A stretch of DNA of 59,185 bases from assembly GCF_900089495.1 (NCBI RefSeq), contig NZ_LT605203.1:2500183-2559367 (forward strand). The letters are read 5' to 3'. Shown piece by piece: positions 1 through 8,518 of this stretch (the first letter of the stretch is position 1; the number at the start of each line of letters is the position of its first letter). Position numbers and translations under genes: made by a program. Source of the DNA: Thiomonas sp. X19. Lineage in GTDB: Bacteria > Pseudomonadota > Gammaproteobacteria > Burkholderiales > Burkholderiaceae_C. A model generated the notes under the pieces. That model made no database searches and had not been told where the DNA came from. It saw only the letters and a list, made by a program, of their open reading frames with translations.

Positions 1-1156
1 CGGTGGCGGTATTGGCACGCGGCTTGTCCATGCGGCCCGACAAGCGGCGGTAGAACGCGCCGAGGGCCGAGTCGCTGTGCGACAGGCTCATCGCGGCCAT
101 CTTCAGCGCCTGCCTGACCCGATTGGCGGATCGCCGGGTCTTGGCTGACAGCACCTTGCCGCCGCTGATCTTCGTGCCCGGACACAGCCCCAACCAAGAA
201 CAGAAGTGCTTGACGTTGGCAAAGCGACTCAGGTTGGGGCCGACCTCCGAGAGGATCTTCATCACCGCAGCCAGACCCAGGCCGTTGATGCGCGTGAGAT
301 CGACGCCGGCCCAGTTGGCCAGAATCTGGCGTGCGTCGAACTGCGCGCGCAGCTTGCTGCCTGCACGAGGCGTCTTGCCCAGATCGACCTTGGCCGCGCC
401 AAGCTGGCTCAGCAGTCCTTGCAGCTTGGCGTCGCATTCGCCCAGGTGCCGGGCAATGTCGTCATACATCGCCAGCGCCTGGCGCAGCACGAACAGGTGC
501 TCATCGCGCCAATTGCCCGTCAAGGCCTTGGCAATCTCCGTCTCACTGGCCTTGACACGAGCGTTGCGATACCGGGCCAGCGTCTTGGGGTCGCGCTCGC
601 CAGCGACGATGGCGCGGATGATGGCTTGTCCCGTCAGTCCCATGACATCGGTCAGAACCTCGGTGAGCTGGATGTTCATCTGCACCAGCGCCTTTTGCAT
701 GCGCTGCACCCAACTGGCCTGCTCGGCCAAGAGCACGTCGCGCTGACGGGCCACGGCACGCACCACACAGACCTCATCGGTCGGGCGGAACGCCGCGCGC
801 AAGAACCCCAGGCTCATCAACTTCTGCAACCACTGGCAGTCCTGCACATCGCTCTTGCGCCCAGGCACATACTTCATCTGCCGCGCATCGACCAAAAACA
901 CCGTCAAGCCGCGTTGCTCCAGCACCTCGAACACCGGGATCCAGTACACCCCGGTGGACTCCAGCGCCACGGTGTCGACCCCACACGCGAGCAGCCAGTC
1001 GGCCATGGCGTGCAGATCGTCGGTCATCGCACCGAACTCGCGCACCGGTTCGTCGCAGGCTTGCCGGGGTACCGCCACCCAGTGGCTCGACCCTCCTACG
1101 TCGATACCCGCCGCGTTGGGGAAGACCAGATCATCATCTCGCTTGCGCATCGCCAT
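1..1156 (-). CDS. IS110-family transposase, 3' end beyond window
   Basis: DNA-recombining transposase of the IS110 type (DEDD, RuvC-like). The reading frame is open from an ATG at 1156 to the window edge, about 385 codons without a stop, so the C-terminus is missing only because the window ends. The N-terminal domain shows GIDVGGSSHWVAV with the first acidic residue, then ALESTGVYWIPVFEVL and DVQDCQWLQKL with further acidic residues. The C-terminal Transposase_20 part shows INGLGLAAVMKILSEVG and WLGLCPGTKISGGKVL. A second ATG six bases downstream is an equally possible start. It is unrelated in detail to the IS110-type copy at 44348-45418. Confidence 0.85.
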   Translation of the reverse strand, partial: MAMRKRDDDLVFPNAAGIDVGGSSHWVAVPRQACDEPVREFGAMTDDLHAMADWLLACGVDTVALESTGVYWIPVFEVLEQRGLTVFLVDARQMKYVPGRKSDVQDCQWLQKLMSLGFLRAAFRPTDEVCVVRAVARQRDVLLAEQASWVQRMQKALVQMNIQLTEVLTDVMGLTGQAIIRAIVAGERDPKTLARYRNARVKASETEIAKALTGNWRDEHLFVLRQALAMYDDIARHLGECDAKLQGLLSQLGAAKVDLGKTPRAGSKLRAQFDARQILANWAGVDLTRINGLGLAAVMKILSEVGPNLSRFANVKHFCSWLGLCPGTKISGGKVLSAKTRRSANRVRQALKMAAMSLSHSDSALGAFYRRLSGRMDKPRANTAT

Positions 1157-1540
1157 CGTTTGCTCCAAGATTGTCAACGAACGGCAGCGCCATGGGAGTC
1201 GTCGAATTCGACTCGATCTCTCAAACGGGATGCACATCGCTGTGCTCACCACTGTCGCCGACGATTCCCGGACCATGCTCACGAGCGGGCTCACCTCACG
1301 GCGTCCTACAACGCCGCAGGCTCGCACCAATGACTTGTCGGTCATCTCGGCACTGCCGTTCACCTTGTAGCCCAAAGATCGTTTCTTCGCGAACGCCGGG
1401 CGCCCCCAGGGGCTTGGGATGCTCACGACTTGCTTGCGCCGCTCGTGAAGTTGCTCCAGTGTTTGCTTCCTTGCGTTTTCCTTTTCCATCATCAATGGAT
1501 CAAAAAACTTGCTGAAAGTTCATATTTTATTGGGCCTTAT
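1157..1540. other. Intergenic stretch, no gene seen
   Basis: No reading frame here has a recognisable product or convincing start. It is probably the non-coding end of the IS110 element plus flanking DNA. I could not identify element ends, since IS110 elements lack clear terminal inverted repeats. Confidence 0.4.
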
Positions 1541-1774
1541 CTATAAGCAGTCACCAGGAGGTGTGAGCAAGGCCGTTAAGGCTACCCGGTTGAGGATTCG
1601 TAGATGCCGACGCGCCTCGATCTCAATCAGCACATCCCGATGCAATCGCATCATCAATCGGCTGACCGTCTCTAGCCTCAATCCCAGATAACCTTTTTGG
1701 AGACTCCTGGCTGTCGAAACATCAGTCATGCGAAAAAAATAGCAGTATCTGATGCACATCAAGAAAAATTGCAC
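1541..1774 (-). pseudogene. Crp/Fnr-family regulator, C-terminal DNA-binding remnant
   Basis: The 77-codon frame holds only the winged-helix end of a Crp/Fnr regulator. About residues 28-70 read GYLGLRLETVSRL and then RRHLRILNRVALTAL, matching the recognition helix and wing of Fnr. The E-x-x-S-R pattern (E35, S38, R39) is the one Fnr uses to read TTGAT half-sites. The cNMP-binding-like sensor domain and any N-terminal cysteines are absent, and the first 20 or so residues do not look like Fnr. It lies beside a block whose promoters carry Fnr-type boxes, so it may be the remains of a local regulator. An out-of-frame N-terminal part was not found. Confidence 0.7.
1749..1762 (+). promoter_or_regulatory. 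Fnr-type box, candidate cfa promoter
   Basis: CTGATGCACATCAA matches TTGAT-N4-ATCAA at 9 of 10 positions. On the + strand CAGACTT follows 22 nt after the box, close to the spacing seen at three other boxes here. Transcription would begin near 1797, leaving a leader of about 260 nt before cfa. The site lies inside the decayed Fnr-like frame, which is compatible with that frame being dead. Confidence 0.5.
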
Positions 1775-2055
1775 AACAAGGTTCAGACTTTATGACTTAT
1801 TTCACACTTTTTTTCTTCATCCAAGCGGGTCGAGCCCTGGCTTCAGAACAATTGCAAGCAGCGCGAAAGATCAAGTTGGAGTCCACGTCAGCATGGGATA
1901 CGGCACGTCTCATTGCATGTCATACAGCCGGATTCAGGTCTGTGGAGGCCTTCAGGCCATATCGATTCGCTGACTTCGCGCCCCGGTACAGCCCCAAGGC
2001 CAGATCTGACCGCAATCGTCATGTCATCGACCAGCACATTGAAGAAAGAGGTGTC

Positions 2056-3399
2056 ATGAGCCTGTCCCACCGTCTCCTGTTGCAGCCGGCAGAGCAGCGC
2101 CTGGCCAACCTGCCGCTGCCGTGCTCCGTGCAGCTTCCGGGGGGGCAGCGCATTGGTGCCGCGCAGCCCCGACTGCGCCTGGTGGTGCGCGATATGCGCG
2201 CCCTCATGCACCTGGCGCAAGGCGCCATCGGCCGTCTGGCCGAGGACTATGTCGAAGGCCGTCTCGAGATCGAAGGCCGGCTGCGCGACCTGATGGCCGT
2301 CGCCCCCGCGCTGCTCGGCACCGACCCCACCCGCGAGTCCGCCAGCTTCCTGCCCCGCCTGCTCGGCCGCGTGCAGCGCAGCCTGTGGGAGCGCAGCCAC
2401 CACAGCCGGGCCAAGGACGCCGCCCAGATCCAGCGCCACTACGACGTCTGCGACGATTTCTACGCCCTGTGGCTCGACCCCCGGCGCGTCTACTCCTGCG
2501 CCTACTTCGCCCAGCCCGGCATGAGCCTGGCTGCAGCCCAGGAAGCCAAGCTCGACCACATCTGCAAGAAGCTCCTGCTCAAGCCCGGCGAGCGCTTCAT
2601 CGACATCGGCGCCGGCTGGGGCGGCCTGCTGCTGTGGGCCGCCGAGCACTACGGCGTGCAGGCCACCGGCATCACCCTGTCGAAGAACCAGTACGCCTAC
2701 GTCAACCGCCTGATCGAAGACAAGGGGCTGCAGGGGCGCGTCAAGATGCTGCTGCAGGACTACCGTGACGTCGATGAATCCCAGCCCTACGACAAAGTGG
2801 CCTCGGTGGGCATGTGCGAACACGTCGGCCGGCCCAGCCTGGCGCTGTACTTCGCCAAGATTCGCCGCCTGCTCAAGCCCGGCGGCCTGGTGATGAACCA
2901 CGGCATCACCGCCGGCGGCACCGACAACCCCCAGCTTGCCGGCGGCATGGGCGACTTCATCGAGAAGTACATCTTCCCCGGCGGCCAGCTCGTGCATGTG
3001 AGCGTCATGCTCGACACCCTGGCCCGCGGTGGCCTGGAGCCGCTGGACGCCGAATGCCTGCGCCCCCACTACGCCCAGACCCTGTGGCACTGGCTCGACG
3101 CCCTGGAGGCCCACGAGGCCGAAGCCCGCCAGGCGCTGGGCACGCATGCCGAGAAGATTCTGCGTGCCTACCGGCTGTACCTCGCCGGCTCGGCCATGGG
3201 CTTCGAGCAGGGCTGGATCTCGCTGTTCCAGGTGCTGGGCTCGCATCCCGATGGCGTGGTGGAGACCCGCCAGGAGCCCGCCACCACGCTGCGCGCGGCG
3301 CAAAGTGAATATCCGTTCAATCGTGAGTACATGGTCGGCAATCCCAAAGTGGGAGAACGACCATTGCCGTCAAACGCCGAATGCACCGCCTTTGCATGA
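2056..3399 (+). CDS. cfa: Cyclopropane-fatty-acyl-phospholipid synthase
   Basis: 447-residue SAM-dependent methyltransferase that converts cis-double bonds of membrane phospholipids to cyclopropane rings. The SAM site is seen as FIDIGAGWGGLLLWAAEHYG, followed by GITLSKNQ and later VGMCEHVG, the usual Cfa motifs. I chose the ATG at 2056 because AAAGAGG lies just upstream and Cfa similarity starts soon after; the frame stays open upstream to 1792, but that part has no family resemblance. The gene sits at the head of a stress block and has a candidate Fnr-type box about 300 nt upstream. A ferritin-like gene follows after 10 nt and is probably co-transcribed. Confidence 0.93.
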   Translation: MSLSHRLLLQPAEQRLANLPLPCSVQLPGGQRIGAAQPRLRLVVRDMRALMHLAQGAIGRLAEDYVEGRLEIEGRLRDLMAVAPALLGTDPTRESASFLPRLLGRVQRSLWERSHHSRAKDAAQIQRHYDVCDDFYALWLDPRRVYSCAYFAQPGMSLAAAQEAKLDHICKKLLLKPGERFIDIGAGWGGLLLWAAEHYGVQATGITLSKNQYAYVNRLIEDKGLQGRVKMLLQDYRDVDESQPYDKVASVGMCEHVGRPSLALYFAKIRRLLKPGGLVMNHGITAGGTDNPQLAGGMGDFIEKYIFPGGQLVHVSVMLDTLARGGLEPLDAECLRPHYAQTLWHWLDALEAHEAEARQALGTHAEKILRAYRLYLAGSAMGFEQGWISLFQVLGSHPDGVVETRQEPATTLRAAQSEYPFNREYMVGNPKVGERPLPSNAECTAFA

Positions 3400-3409
3400 G
3401 GTCTGCATC

Positions 3410-4012
3410 ATGCTGAAATCCGATCGACCCAACTCATTCACCGCCCCCAAAGCCGAGGCCAGGCATGGCGTGCAAAATCCCGGGAATTTGCGTTGGTCAC
3501 TCGAGCCCACGCGCGGCCAGGAAATGGTGGCGCGCTGCATCGTGGAAATGGGCACGACCACCTATTACCAGGCGCTCAACACCGTGTGCGGCGAGCCGGT
3601 GCTGCGCGAGCTGACCTGGCATATCCGCAACGACGAGGTGCAGCACTACAAACACTTCTACCACTACTTCCTGCGCTACCAGCGACACGAGAACCTTCAC
3701 CGACCGCAGGTCATCGCAGCCCTGCGGCGCCGGGCAATTGAACTGCGTCACAGGGCTGCCGACATCGCCCTGCGCCACGCGACGACATGGCGCTTCCGGG
3801 GGCGCATATTCCTCCAGTGCCGGTTCCCGGAGGCCATGAAGCGGGTCTTTGCACTCATGGCGACGCAGTATCCAGTCGGGCTGGGCGTGCGCATGGCGCT
3901 CAAACCATTGCAACTCCATGCCCGCGTCCAGCGCTGGGCAGAGCGGCCGCTGGCTGCTCTGGCACGCCGGGCGTTGTTGAACTGGCGAGCCGAGTTTCAG
4001 ACAGAAAATTGA
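3410..4012 (+). CDS. Ferritin-like domain protein of unknown function
   Basis: 200-residue protein, start chosen at the ATG 10 nt after the cfa stop. Residues 35-95 look like a ferritin-like helical bundle half: EMVARCIVEMGTTTYYQAL (E38, E46), then RNDEVQHYKHFYHYF with an E-x-x-H pair (E76, H79), residues of the kind that bind two irons. The C-terminal half (100-200) is rich in arginine and alanine helices and may lie on the membrane. Being directly behind cfa suggests a role in lipid modification or oxidative protection of the membrane, but this is inferred from position only. The second Glu/ExxH pair of a full di-iron site is not clear, so metal binding is uncertain. Confidence 0.6.
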   Translation: MLKSDRPNSFTAPKAEARHGVQNPGNLRWSLEPTRGQEMVARCIVEMGTTTYYQALNTVCGEPVLRELTWHIRNDEVQHYKHFYHYFLRYQRHENLHRPQVIAALRRRAIELRHRAADIALRHATTWRFRGRIFLQCRFPEAMKRVFALMATQYPVGLGVRMALKPLQLHARVQRWAERPLAALARRALLNWRAEFQTEN

Positions 4013-4155
4013 TCAATGGACATACACAACCCATGCTCATTGATTGGCGTGGATGCCCAACCCCCGCCCATGTCTATTCCGAGTCAGCGTCGACCCCTTC
4101 ACGGGCCAGGTGGTCTGCGTTTTTAATTTTCGCGCCCGTATGAAGGAGAAGCATC

Positions 4156-4602
4156 ATGGCTATCGTCCAATGGGATCCTTGGCAGGAAATCGAGGATATG
4201 TTCGACCGCTACACCCGGGCGGTTGGATGGCGGCAAAGGCGGACAAAGGGTGGAGAGCCGGCAACCGCCGTTGATTGGTCGCCGCAGGTTGACATCGCGG
4301 AACCCCCCCAGGAGTTCACCATCAAAGCGGAGATCCCCGAGGTGCACAAGGATGACGTCAAGGTCATGATCAACGATGGCGTTGTCACCATTGAAGGCGA
4401 GCGCAAGCGCGAGAAAGAAGACAACGACAAGACCTTCCACCGTATCGAACGTTTCTACGGCAGCTTTAGTCGCAGCTTCTCGCTACCTGAAAACATTGAT
4501 AGTCAAGCTGCGGTGGCAACCTTCAAGGATGGGGTGTTGACGTTGCAGATTCCGAAGACTGCGCAAACACAAACCAAGAGCATTGAGGTCAAGGTGCAGT
4601 AG
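4156..4602 (+). CDS. Small heat-shock protein, Hsp20 family
   Basis: 148-residue ATP-independent holdase chaperone. The alpha-crystallin domain runs from about residue 43 (WSPQVDIAEPPQEF) through EIPEVHKDDVKVMINDGVV and GERKREKEDNDKTFHRIER to the conserved ATFKDGVLTLQIPK near residue 130. A strong AAGGAG lies 6-7 nt before the ATG. A weak Fnr-like site (TTGATTGGCGTGGA, 4040-4053) lies about 110 nt upstream but only its first half is good. Hsp20 genes of this sort are typical members of low-oxygen and stress blocks in betaproteobacteria. Confidence 0.95.
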   Translation: MAIVQWDPWQEIEDMFDRYTRAVGWRQRRTKGGEPATAVDWSPQVDIAEPPQEFTIKAEIPEVHKDDVKVMINDGVVTIEGERKREKEDNDKTFHRIERFYGSFSRSFSLPENIDSQAAVATFKDGVLTLQIPKTAQTQTKSIEVKVQ

Positions 4603-4753
4603 GTGATGGCATTGGCAGGCCCTGCCCAACATCGCATCAGGCCTGCTGGTGTCGTTTTCTTCTTGAGGATGAGGTTTAAAGTGTGGTGAAGGTGTCCACA
4701 TGCTGCAGCAGCCAGCCAGCCAGCCGGGCGGTAGCGGTTTCATGATCCGGGCC

Positions 4754-4843
4754 TCAGCTTTCCAGCTCGCGCCGCATGCGGTCATAGGTCTCGCGGTCGA
4801 TGTCCCCGCGGGCGTAGCGCTCCTTCAGAATGTCCAGATTCAA
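4754..4843 (-). CDS. SHOCT-domain mini-ORF or remnant
   Basis: A 29-codon frame reading NLDILKERYARGDIDRETYD and ending RRELES. This is the short SHOCT C-terminal domain (LKERYARGEI-type). Its only start is a TTG that overlaps the TGA of the upstream PCMT/esterase gene (TTGA), which would allow coupled translation. It could be a genuine micro-protein, a decayed tail of a longer SHOCT protein, or an unexpressed leftover. The domain match is clear; expression is not. Confidence 0.45.
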   Translation of the reverse strand: MNLDILKERYARGDIDRETYDRMRRELES

Positions 4844-6843
4844 AGCCCGAAGGGATAGGTTTCGGGCAAACCTTCAATCTCCTGCGTCTGCAATGGCGAC
4901 ACGGCGGTGGTCTGGTCGAACCAGATGTATTCGTCGAACTGTTGCGGCAGCACGGCCTGGAAGTAATGGCTTTGCAGTTCAGTCTCGGGGCGGTAGATCA
5001 CGCCGATGGCTCGTTCTAACCTAGGGGTTGCCAGATCACCGAGCGAACCTTGGAGAGTTGGCCTGCGCAAGGGCAGAAAGAACCGCGGCACTTCAGCCAG
5101 ATGGCAGAGATGCTCATAGCTTCGCGGCAAGGATGGACGCACGGACTTGACCTCCATCGGGCCGTCCCATTGCGATGCTGCGGCGACACTTCCGCTGTCC
5201 GTGCCGAATCCGACGCTGTAGGCCTGCTGGCCGAAGGCGTTGCGGCACAGATGCCCGATGTTGAATTCACCCCGCAGGGACATCTCGGTCGCCGAGGAGT
5301 CACCCACATGGGAGTTATGCGCCCAGACAATCGCCTTGCTCTGCGGCCCGTAGTAAGTCAGCAGGGACTGCAAGGTTTCGAACATATAGCTGTCACGCAG
5401 GTTCCAGGAGGTGCGGGAGCCGTAGTACATGGTGCGGTAATAGCGCTCCGCGTTGGCCACGAGGCGCGCGTTCTGGATCGCATCCAGGAAACGCTCGCCG
5501 TCGTGTCGGGCGTAGGCCGCGTGCTTTTGCAATAGCTCCTTGAGCATGGAGACGACCTCGCTCTCGCACGTGCGGTAGTGCTGGGTCAATGCGGCGTGCG
5601 CATAGGTCGATGGGTCGACCTGCCAGGGCGTGAGGCAGCCGTAGCGCTCGCGTGCCACCCGCGCCGTGGGCGGATCGACGCGCTCCAGGTAATCCAGCAC
5701 GGACTGGATGGAGGTGTAGAGGCTGTAGAGATCGAGCCCATGAAACGCCACCCTTTGTCCGGGCTCGAGACCCGCGTTGTGTTCGCGTAGCCAGTCGACG
5801 AAATCGCGCACCTCGTGGTTGCGCCACATCCAAGTGGGAAAGCGGGCAAACGCGGTCCATTCCGAGGGTCGGAATGCGGCATGCCGCACGTAATGGTCCA
5901 CCCTGGCCGCATCGGGCCAGTCGCCCTCGATGGCGACGAAGTCGAAACCCTTGCGGGTGATCAGGGCGCGGGTGATGCGCGCGCGCATGCGGTAGAACTC
6001 CGAACTGCCGTGGGTGGCCTCACCCAGCAGCACGACGCGCGCGTCGCCGATACGCTGCAGCAGGCCGTCGAGGTCCGCGTCGTCGATCGCATCGAACGGC
6101 TCGACCTGGCGTGCGATGGCCCGGGCCAGCTTGGCCTCCTCGGCAGGCGTCTCCATGTGCGCGGCCTGCGGGCGCGGGCGCACGCCGTCGGGGCCCCAAC
6201 CCTCGTCGCCCATCAGTGGGACGAAGCGGACATCGGCGACGTCCTCGCGCTCGAAGCGCAGTTCCGAAATGCGCGTGACCCGGATCAACTCCTGCACGCG
6301 CTGATCGACCCCCACGGGAATCACCAGGCGGCCGCCGATTTTGAGTTGCTCCTTCAGCGACTCGGGAACCCCAGAGCTGCCGGCAGCCACCACGATCGCA
6401 TCAAATGGCGCATGCTCCGGCCAGCCTCGCGTGCCATCGGCATGCAACACATGCACATTGCGAAAGCCGTGATCGGTCAGCAGCGACGCTGCCTTCTCGG
6501 CGAGTTGGCCAATGCGCTCGACGGTGTAGACGTCTGCCGCGATGCGCGACAGCACGGCTGCGGCGTAACCCGAGCCGGTGCCGATTTCCAGCACCTTTTC
6601 CCCACCCTTCAAACCCAGCGCGGCCATCATCAGGGCGACGATATACGGCTGCGAAATGGTCTGCCCCTCCGCGATCGGCAATGGCGCATCTTCATACGCA
6701 AACTCCCGCAGATCTTCCGGCAGAAAGATCTCGCGTGGGATGGTCGACATCGCATCCAGGACCAGGGGATCCAGCACCCCGCGCTGCGCGATGTGATGCT
6801 GCACCATCCAGACGCGCCGTTTGGCGAAATCAGGCTTGTTCAT
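4840..6843 (-). CDS. PCMT / erythromycin-esterase-like fusion protein
   Basis: 667-residue two-domain protein. Residues about 5-220 form a protein-L-isoaspartate O-methyltransferase: SAM motif VLEIGTGSGYAAAVLSRIA (about 84-102), and FDAIVVAAGSSGVP, which repairs isoaspartyl damage in other members. Residues about 235-660 form an erythromycin-esterase-like (EreA/B, DUF-type hydrolase) domain with VVLLGEATHGSSEFYRMR (GEATHG 274-279), AIEGDWPDAARVDHYV and FHGLDLYSLYTSI. The fusion recurs in stress clusters; the esterase part is probably not an antibiotic-resistance enzyme, and its substrate is unknown. It lies last but one in a - strand operon led by the Bax-inhibitor-like gene, 62 nt after the universal stress protein. 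Confidence 0.88.
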   Translation of the reverse strand: MNKPDFAKRRVWMVQHHIAQRGVLDPLVLDAMSTIPREIFLPEDLREFAYEDAPLPIAEGQTISQPYIVALMMAALGLKGGEKVLEIGTGSGYAAAVLSRIAADVYTVERIGQLAEKAASLLTDHGFRNVHVLHADGTRGWPEHAPFDAIVVAAGSSGVPESLKEQLKIGGRLVIPVGVDQRVQELIRVTRISELRFEREDVADVRFVPLMGDEGWGPDGVRPRPQAAHMETPAEEAKLARAIARQVEPFDAIDDADLDGLLQRIGDARVVLLGEATHGSSEFYRMRARITRALITRKGFDFVAIEGDWPDAARVDHYVRHAAFRPSEWTAFARFPTWMWRNHEVRDFVDWLREHNAGLEPGQRVAFHGLDLYSLYTSIQSVLDYLERVDPPTARVARERYGCLTPWQVDPSTYAHAALTQHYRTCESEVVSMLKELLQKHAAYARHDGERFLDAIQNARLVANAERYYRTMYYGSRTSWNLRDSYMFETLQSLLTYYGPQSKAIVWAHNSHVGDSSATEMSLRGEFNIGHLCRNAFGQQAYSVGFGTDSGSVAAASQWDGPMEVKSVRPSLPRSYEHLCHLAEVPRFFLPLRRPTLQGSLGDLATPRLERAIGVIYRPETELQSHYFQAVLPQQFDEYIWFDQTTAVSPLQTQEIEGLPETYPFGL

Positions 6844-6905
6844 GGCCTACTCCACAGCAATACAGCAATGGTGCATCGAATGCGCTGGCTCGCTTCCCGG
6901 CGGGA

Positions 6906-7370
6906 TCATCCGCCCTTCGGCACAGGTCCATGCACGATCAGGACCGGCGCGGCGCACAAGCGGGCTGCGCCCTCGGCCACGCTACCCAGAAACAAACGGC
7001 TCAGGCCACGGTGACCGTGGCTGCCCAGAACCACCAGATCGGCCGCCACCGCCTTGGCCTCGTCGGCCAGCAACTCAGCCACCCGCTTGCCGATGATCTC
7101 CTCTTCCAACAGCGTCGAGGTAGCCGCCAAGCCGGCCTGCTTGGCCGAGGCCACTGCGCGGCTGAGAATGGCTTCGCCTCGATGGCGATAAATGGTCAAC
7201 AAGTCCACCTCGGTCACCTCGTCTGTTTCGGCCCAGAGAATGCCTGCGACGTCGAACACGTGAACGAAATGGAGCTTGGCATGCTGCTCCTGGGCCAGAC
7301 GAATGGCATGTTGCAAAGCCGCTTCGGAGACTGGACTGCCATCGACCGCGACCAAAATTTGCGTGTACAT
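6906..7370 (-). CDS. Universal stress protein, UspA family
   Basis: 154-residue single-domain Usp. It begins MYTQILVAVDGS with the conserved aspartate after strand 1 and ends with the ATP-binding loop GSHGHRGLSRLFLGSVAEG followed by APVLIVHGP, fitting the G-2x-G-9x-G(S/T) pattern of nucleotide-binding Usps. It is closely similar to the second Usp at 14601-15047 in this window, so the two are paralogues in one regulon. Likely cytoplasmic, with a role in survival under energy or oxygen limitation. Confidence 0.93.
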   Translation of the reverse strand: MYTQILVAVDGSPVSEAALQHAIRLAQEQHAKLHFVHVFDVAGILWAETDEVTEVDLLTIYRHRGEAILSRAVASAKQAGLAATSTLLEEEIIGKRVAELLADEAKAVAADLVVLGSHGHRGLSRLFLGSVAEGAARLCAAPVLIVHGPVPKGG

Positions 7371-7432
7371 GGTTTCCTCACGGATTTTTCTGGGTCAAGA
7401 TCCGCATGACCTACGCTACGCACCGTGCCCCA

Positions 7433-7837
7433 TCACCAGCGCAGGTAGACATTCATATCGCCGGTATGTGCCCGGATGCTGCGCAACTCCCCCTTGTAGA
7501 TGCCCACCAGGGTGTAGGAGCCGGCTGGTGCCTTGAGGTAGCACAGTGGGCCATCCGCCACAAAGGATGCGACCGTCTTGTGACCTTTTTTGACTTGGAT
7601 CGGCACGTCTGCGAGATAGGCGCCACGCGGCCCTTCGACCATCCAGAATCCCAAATTGAAGTCATGGGCCTGGCGTTTCAATTGCTGCAAATTGCCCTCG
7701 CCGACACCTCCGCAGCGGTGGGCGATGGCCAGGCTGGGACGCGGCTGGGAGTAGGCGACTCCGCAAACCAAGATGGAGCTCATGCAGACCAAGGCCACCA
7801 GAGGCCGACGAACTTGAAAAGACGTGCTCTTGAACAT
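7433..7837 (-). CDS. Small secreted protein of unknown function
   Basis: 134 residues with an N-terminal signal peptide (positive start, hydrophobic VALVCMSSILVCGVAYS, probable cleavage near residue 30). The mature part reads ADVPIQVKKGHKTVASF and LKAPAGSYTLVGIYKGE, resembling a beta-sandwich of the carboxypeptidase-regulatory or transthyretin type. AGGGGAT lies just upstream of the ATG. It sits inside the stress operon between the YflT-like and Usp genes. I do not know its partner or ligand. Confidence 0.7.
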   Translation of the reverse strand: MFKSTSFQVRRPLVALVCMSSILVCGVAYSQPRPSLAIAHRCGGVGEGNLQQLKRQAHDFNLGFWMVEGPRGAYLADVPIQVKKGHKTVASFVADGPLCYLKAPAGSYTLVGIYKGELRSIRAHTGDMNVYLRW

Positions 7838-7897
7838 TGAAATCCCCTGATCGAACTTGAAGGAAAACGCACTCTCTTGAAGATCCGCTGGCAGCGC

Positions 7898-8464
7898 TTA
7901 TTGGGCAGCCGGATGCGCCTTGGGATGGTGGGTGAACGAGAGATAGCCGGATTGCGCCAGAAGATCTTTGGCCCGATGCATATCCTTCGGATCGCCATGG
8001 ACAAGCAGTAAAAAATGGCGGGCCTTCAACTCGGTTTCGTAGTGCAGTACGGCATCCTTCGGAATGCCCAGCGCACTCAGGGCGCCGAACAGCGCCCCAG
8101 CACCGCCAGCGAAGACCGCGCCCTCCACGCCGCCGACCACTCCGCCCGTCAAGGTTGAAACCAGGGCTGCGGCAAAAGGACCAAGGGCCACAATGGGCCC
8201 GACCGTCGGGACCACGACGAATACAACACCGAGCAACAGGCCAGCCATGCCACCCCAGAAGGCACCAAGTTTTCCAAAGAATTTGGCACGATCCCCGGCG
8301 TTGAAGAACCCGACCACATGCTCTTTTGTTTCGTAGTCGCGCCCCGCGATGGACAGCTTTTTCATGTCGAACCCTGCGTGCTGCAGGGCTTTGACGGCAT
8401 CTTCAGCCTTGATGTGGGAATCATAAACAGCAACGGCGATGTCTTGGGTTGGGGTCATGATCAT
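7898..8464 (-). CDS. YflT/general-stress-17M-like membrane protein
   Basis: 188 residues. The N-terminus (DIAVAVYDSHIKAEDAVKAL, then FDMKKLSIAGRDY) is the heat-induced stress protein YflT domain. A glycine-rich double membrane hairpin follows (about residues 70-140: GAFWGGMAGLLLGVVFVVVP and GGVVGGVEGAVFAGGAGALF), then a hydrophilic tail with HFLLLVHGD. Proteins of this shape are found in bacterial stress clusters; the molecular role is not known. It is preceded by the Bax-inhibitor-like gene with a 54-nt gap. Confidence 0.8.
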   Translation of the reverse strand: MIMTPTQDIAVAVYDSHIKAEDAVKALQHAGFDMKKLSIAGRDYETKEHVVGFFNAGDRAKFFGKLGAFWGGMAGLLLGVVFVVVPTVGPIVALGPFAAALVSTLTGGVVGGVEGAVFAGGAGALFGALSALGIPKDAVLHYETELKARHFLLLVHGDPKDMHRAKDLLAQSGYLSFTHHPKAHPAAQ

Positions 8465-8518
8465 TCCTCAATTCGATGAACGTGAAAGGTGGGCCGTGTC
8501 GCAACAAGTCCCGCGCCA

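Noticed and set aside
206..1333. Long + strand open frame opposite the IS110 transposase
   Set aside because: It is antisense to a clear transposase, histidine/arginine/glutamine-rich, and matches nothing; a GC-rich shadow.
1888..3303. 471-codon - strand frame opposite cfa
   Set aside because: Antisense of cfa; no domain and no ribosome site.
4040..4053. Fnr-type box before hsp20 (TTGATTGGCGTGGA)
   Set aside because: Second half matches poorly and CAAACTT is absent at the shared spacing; kept only as a weak possibility in the hsp20 entry.
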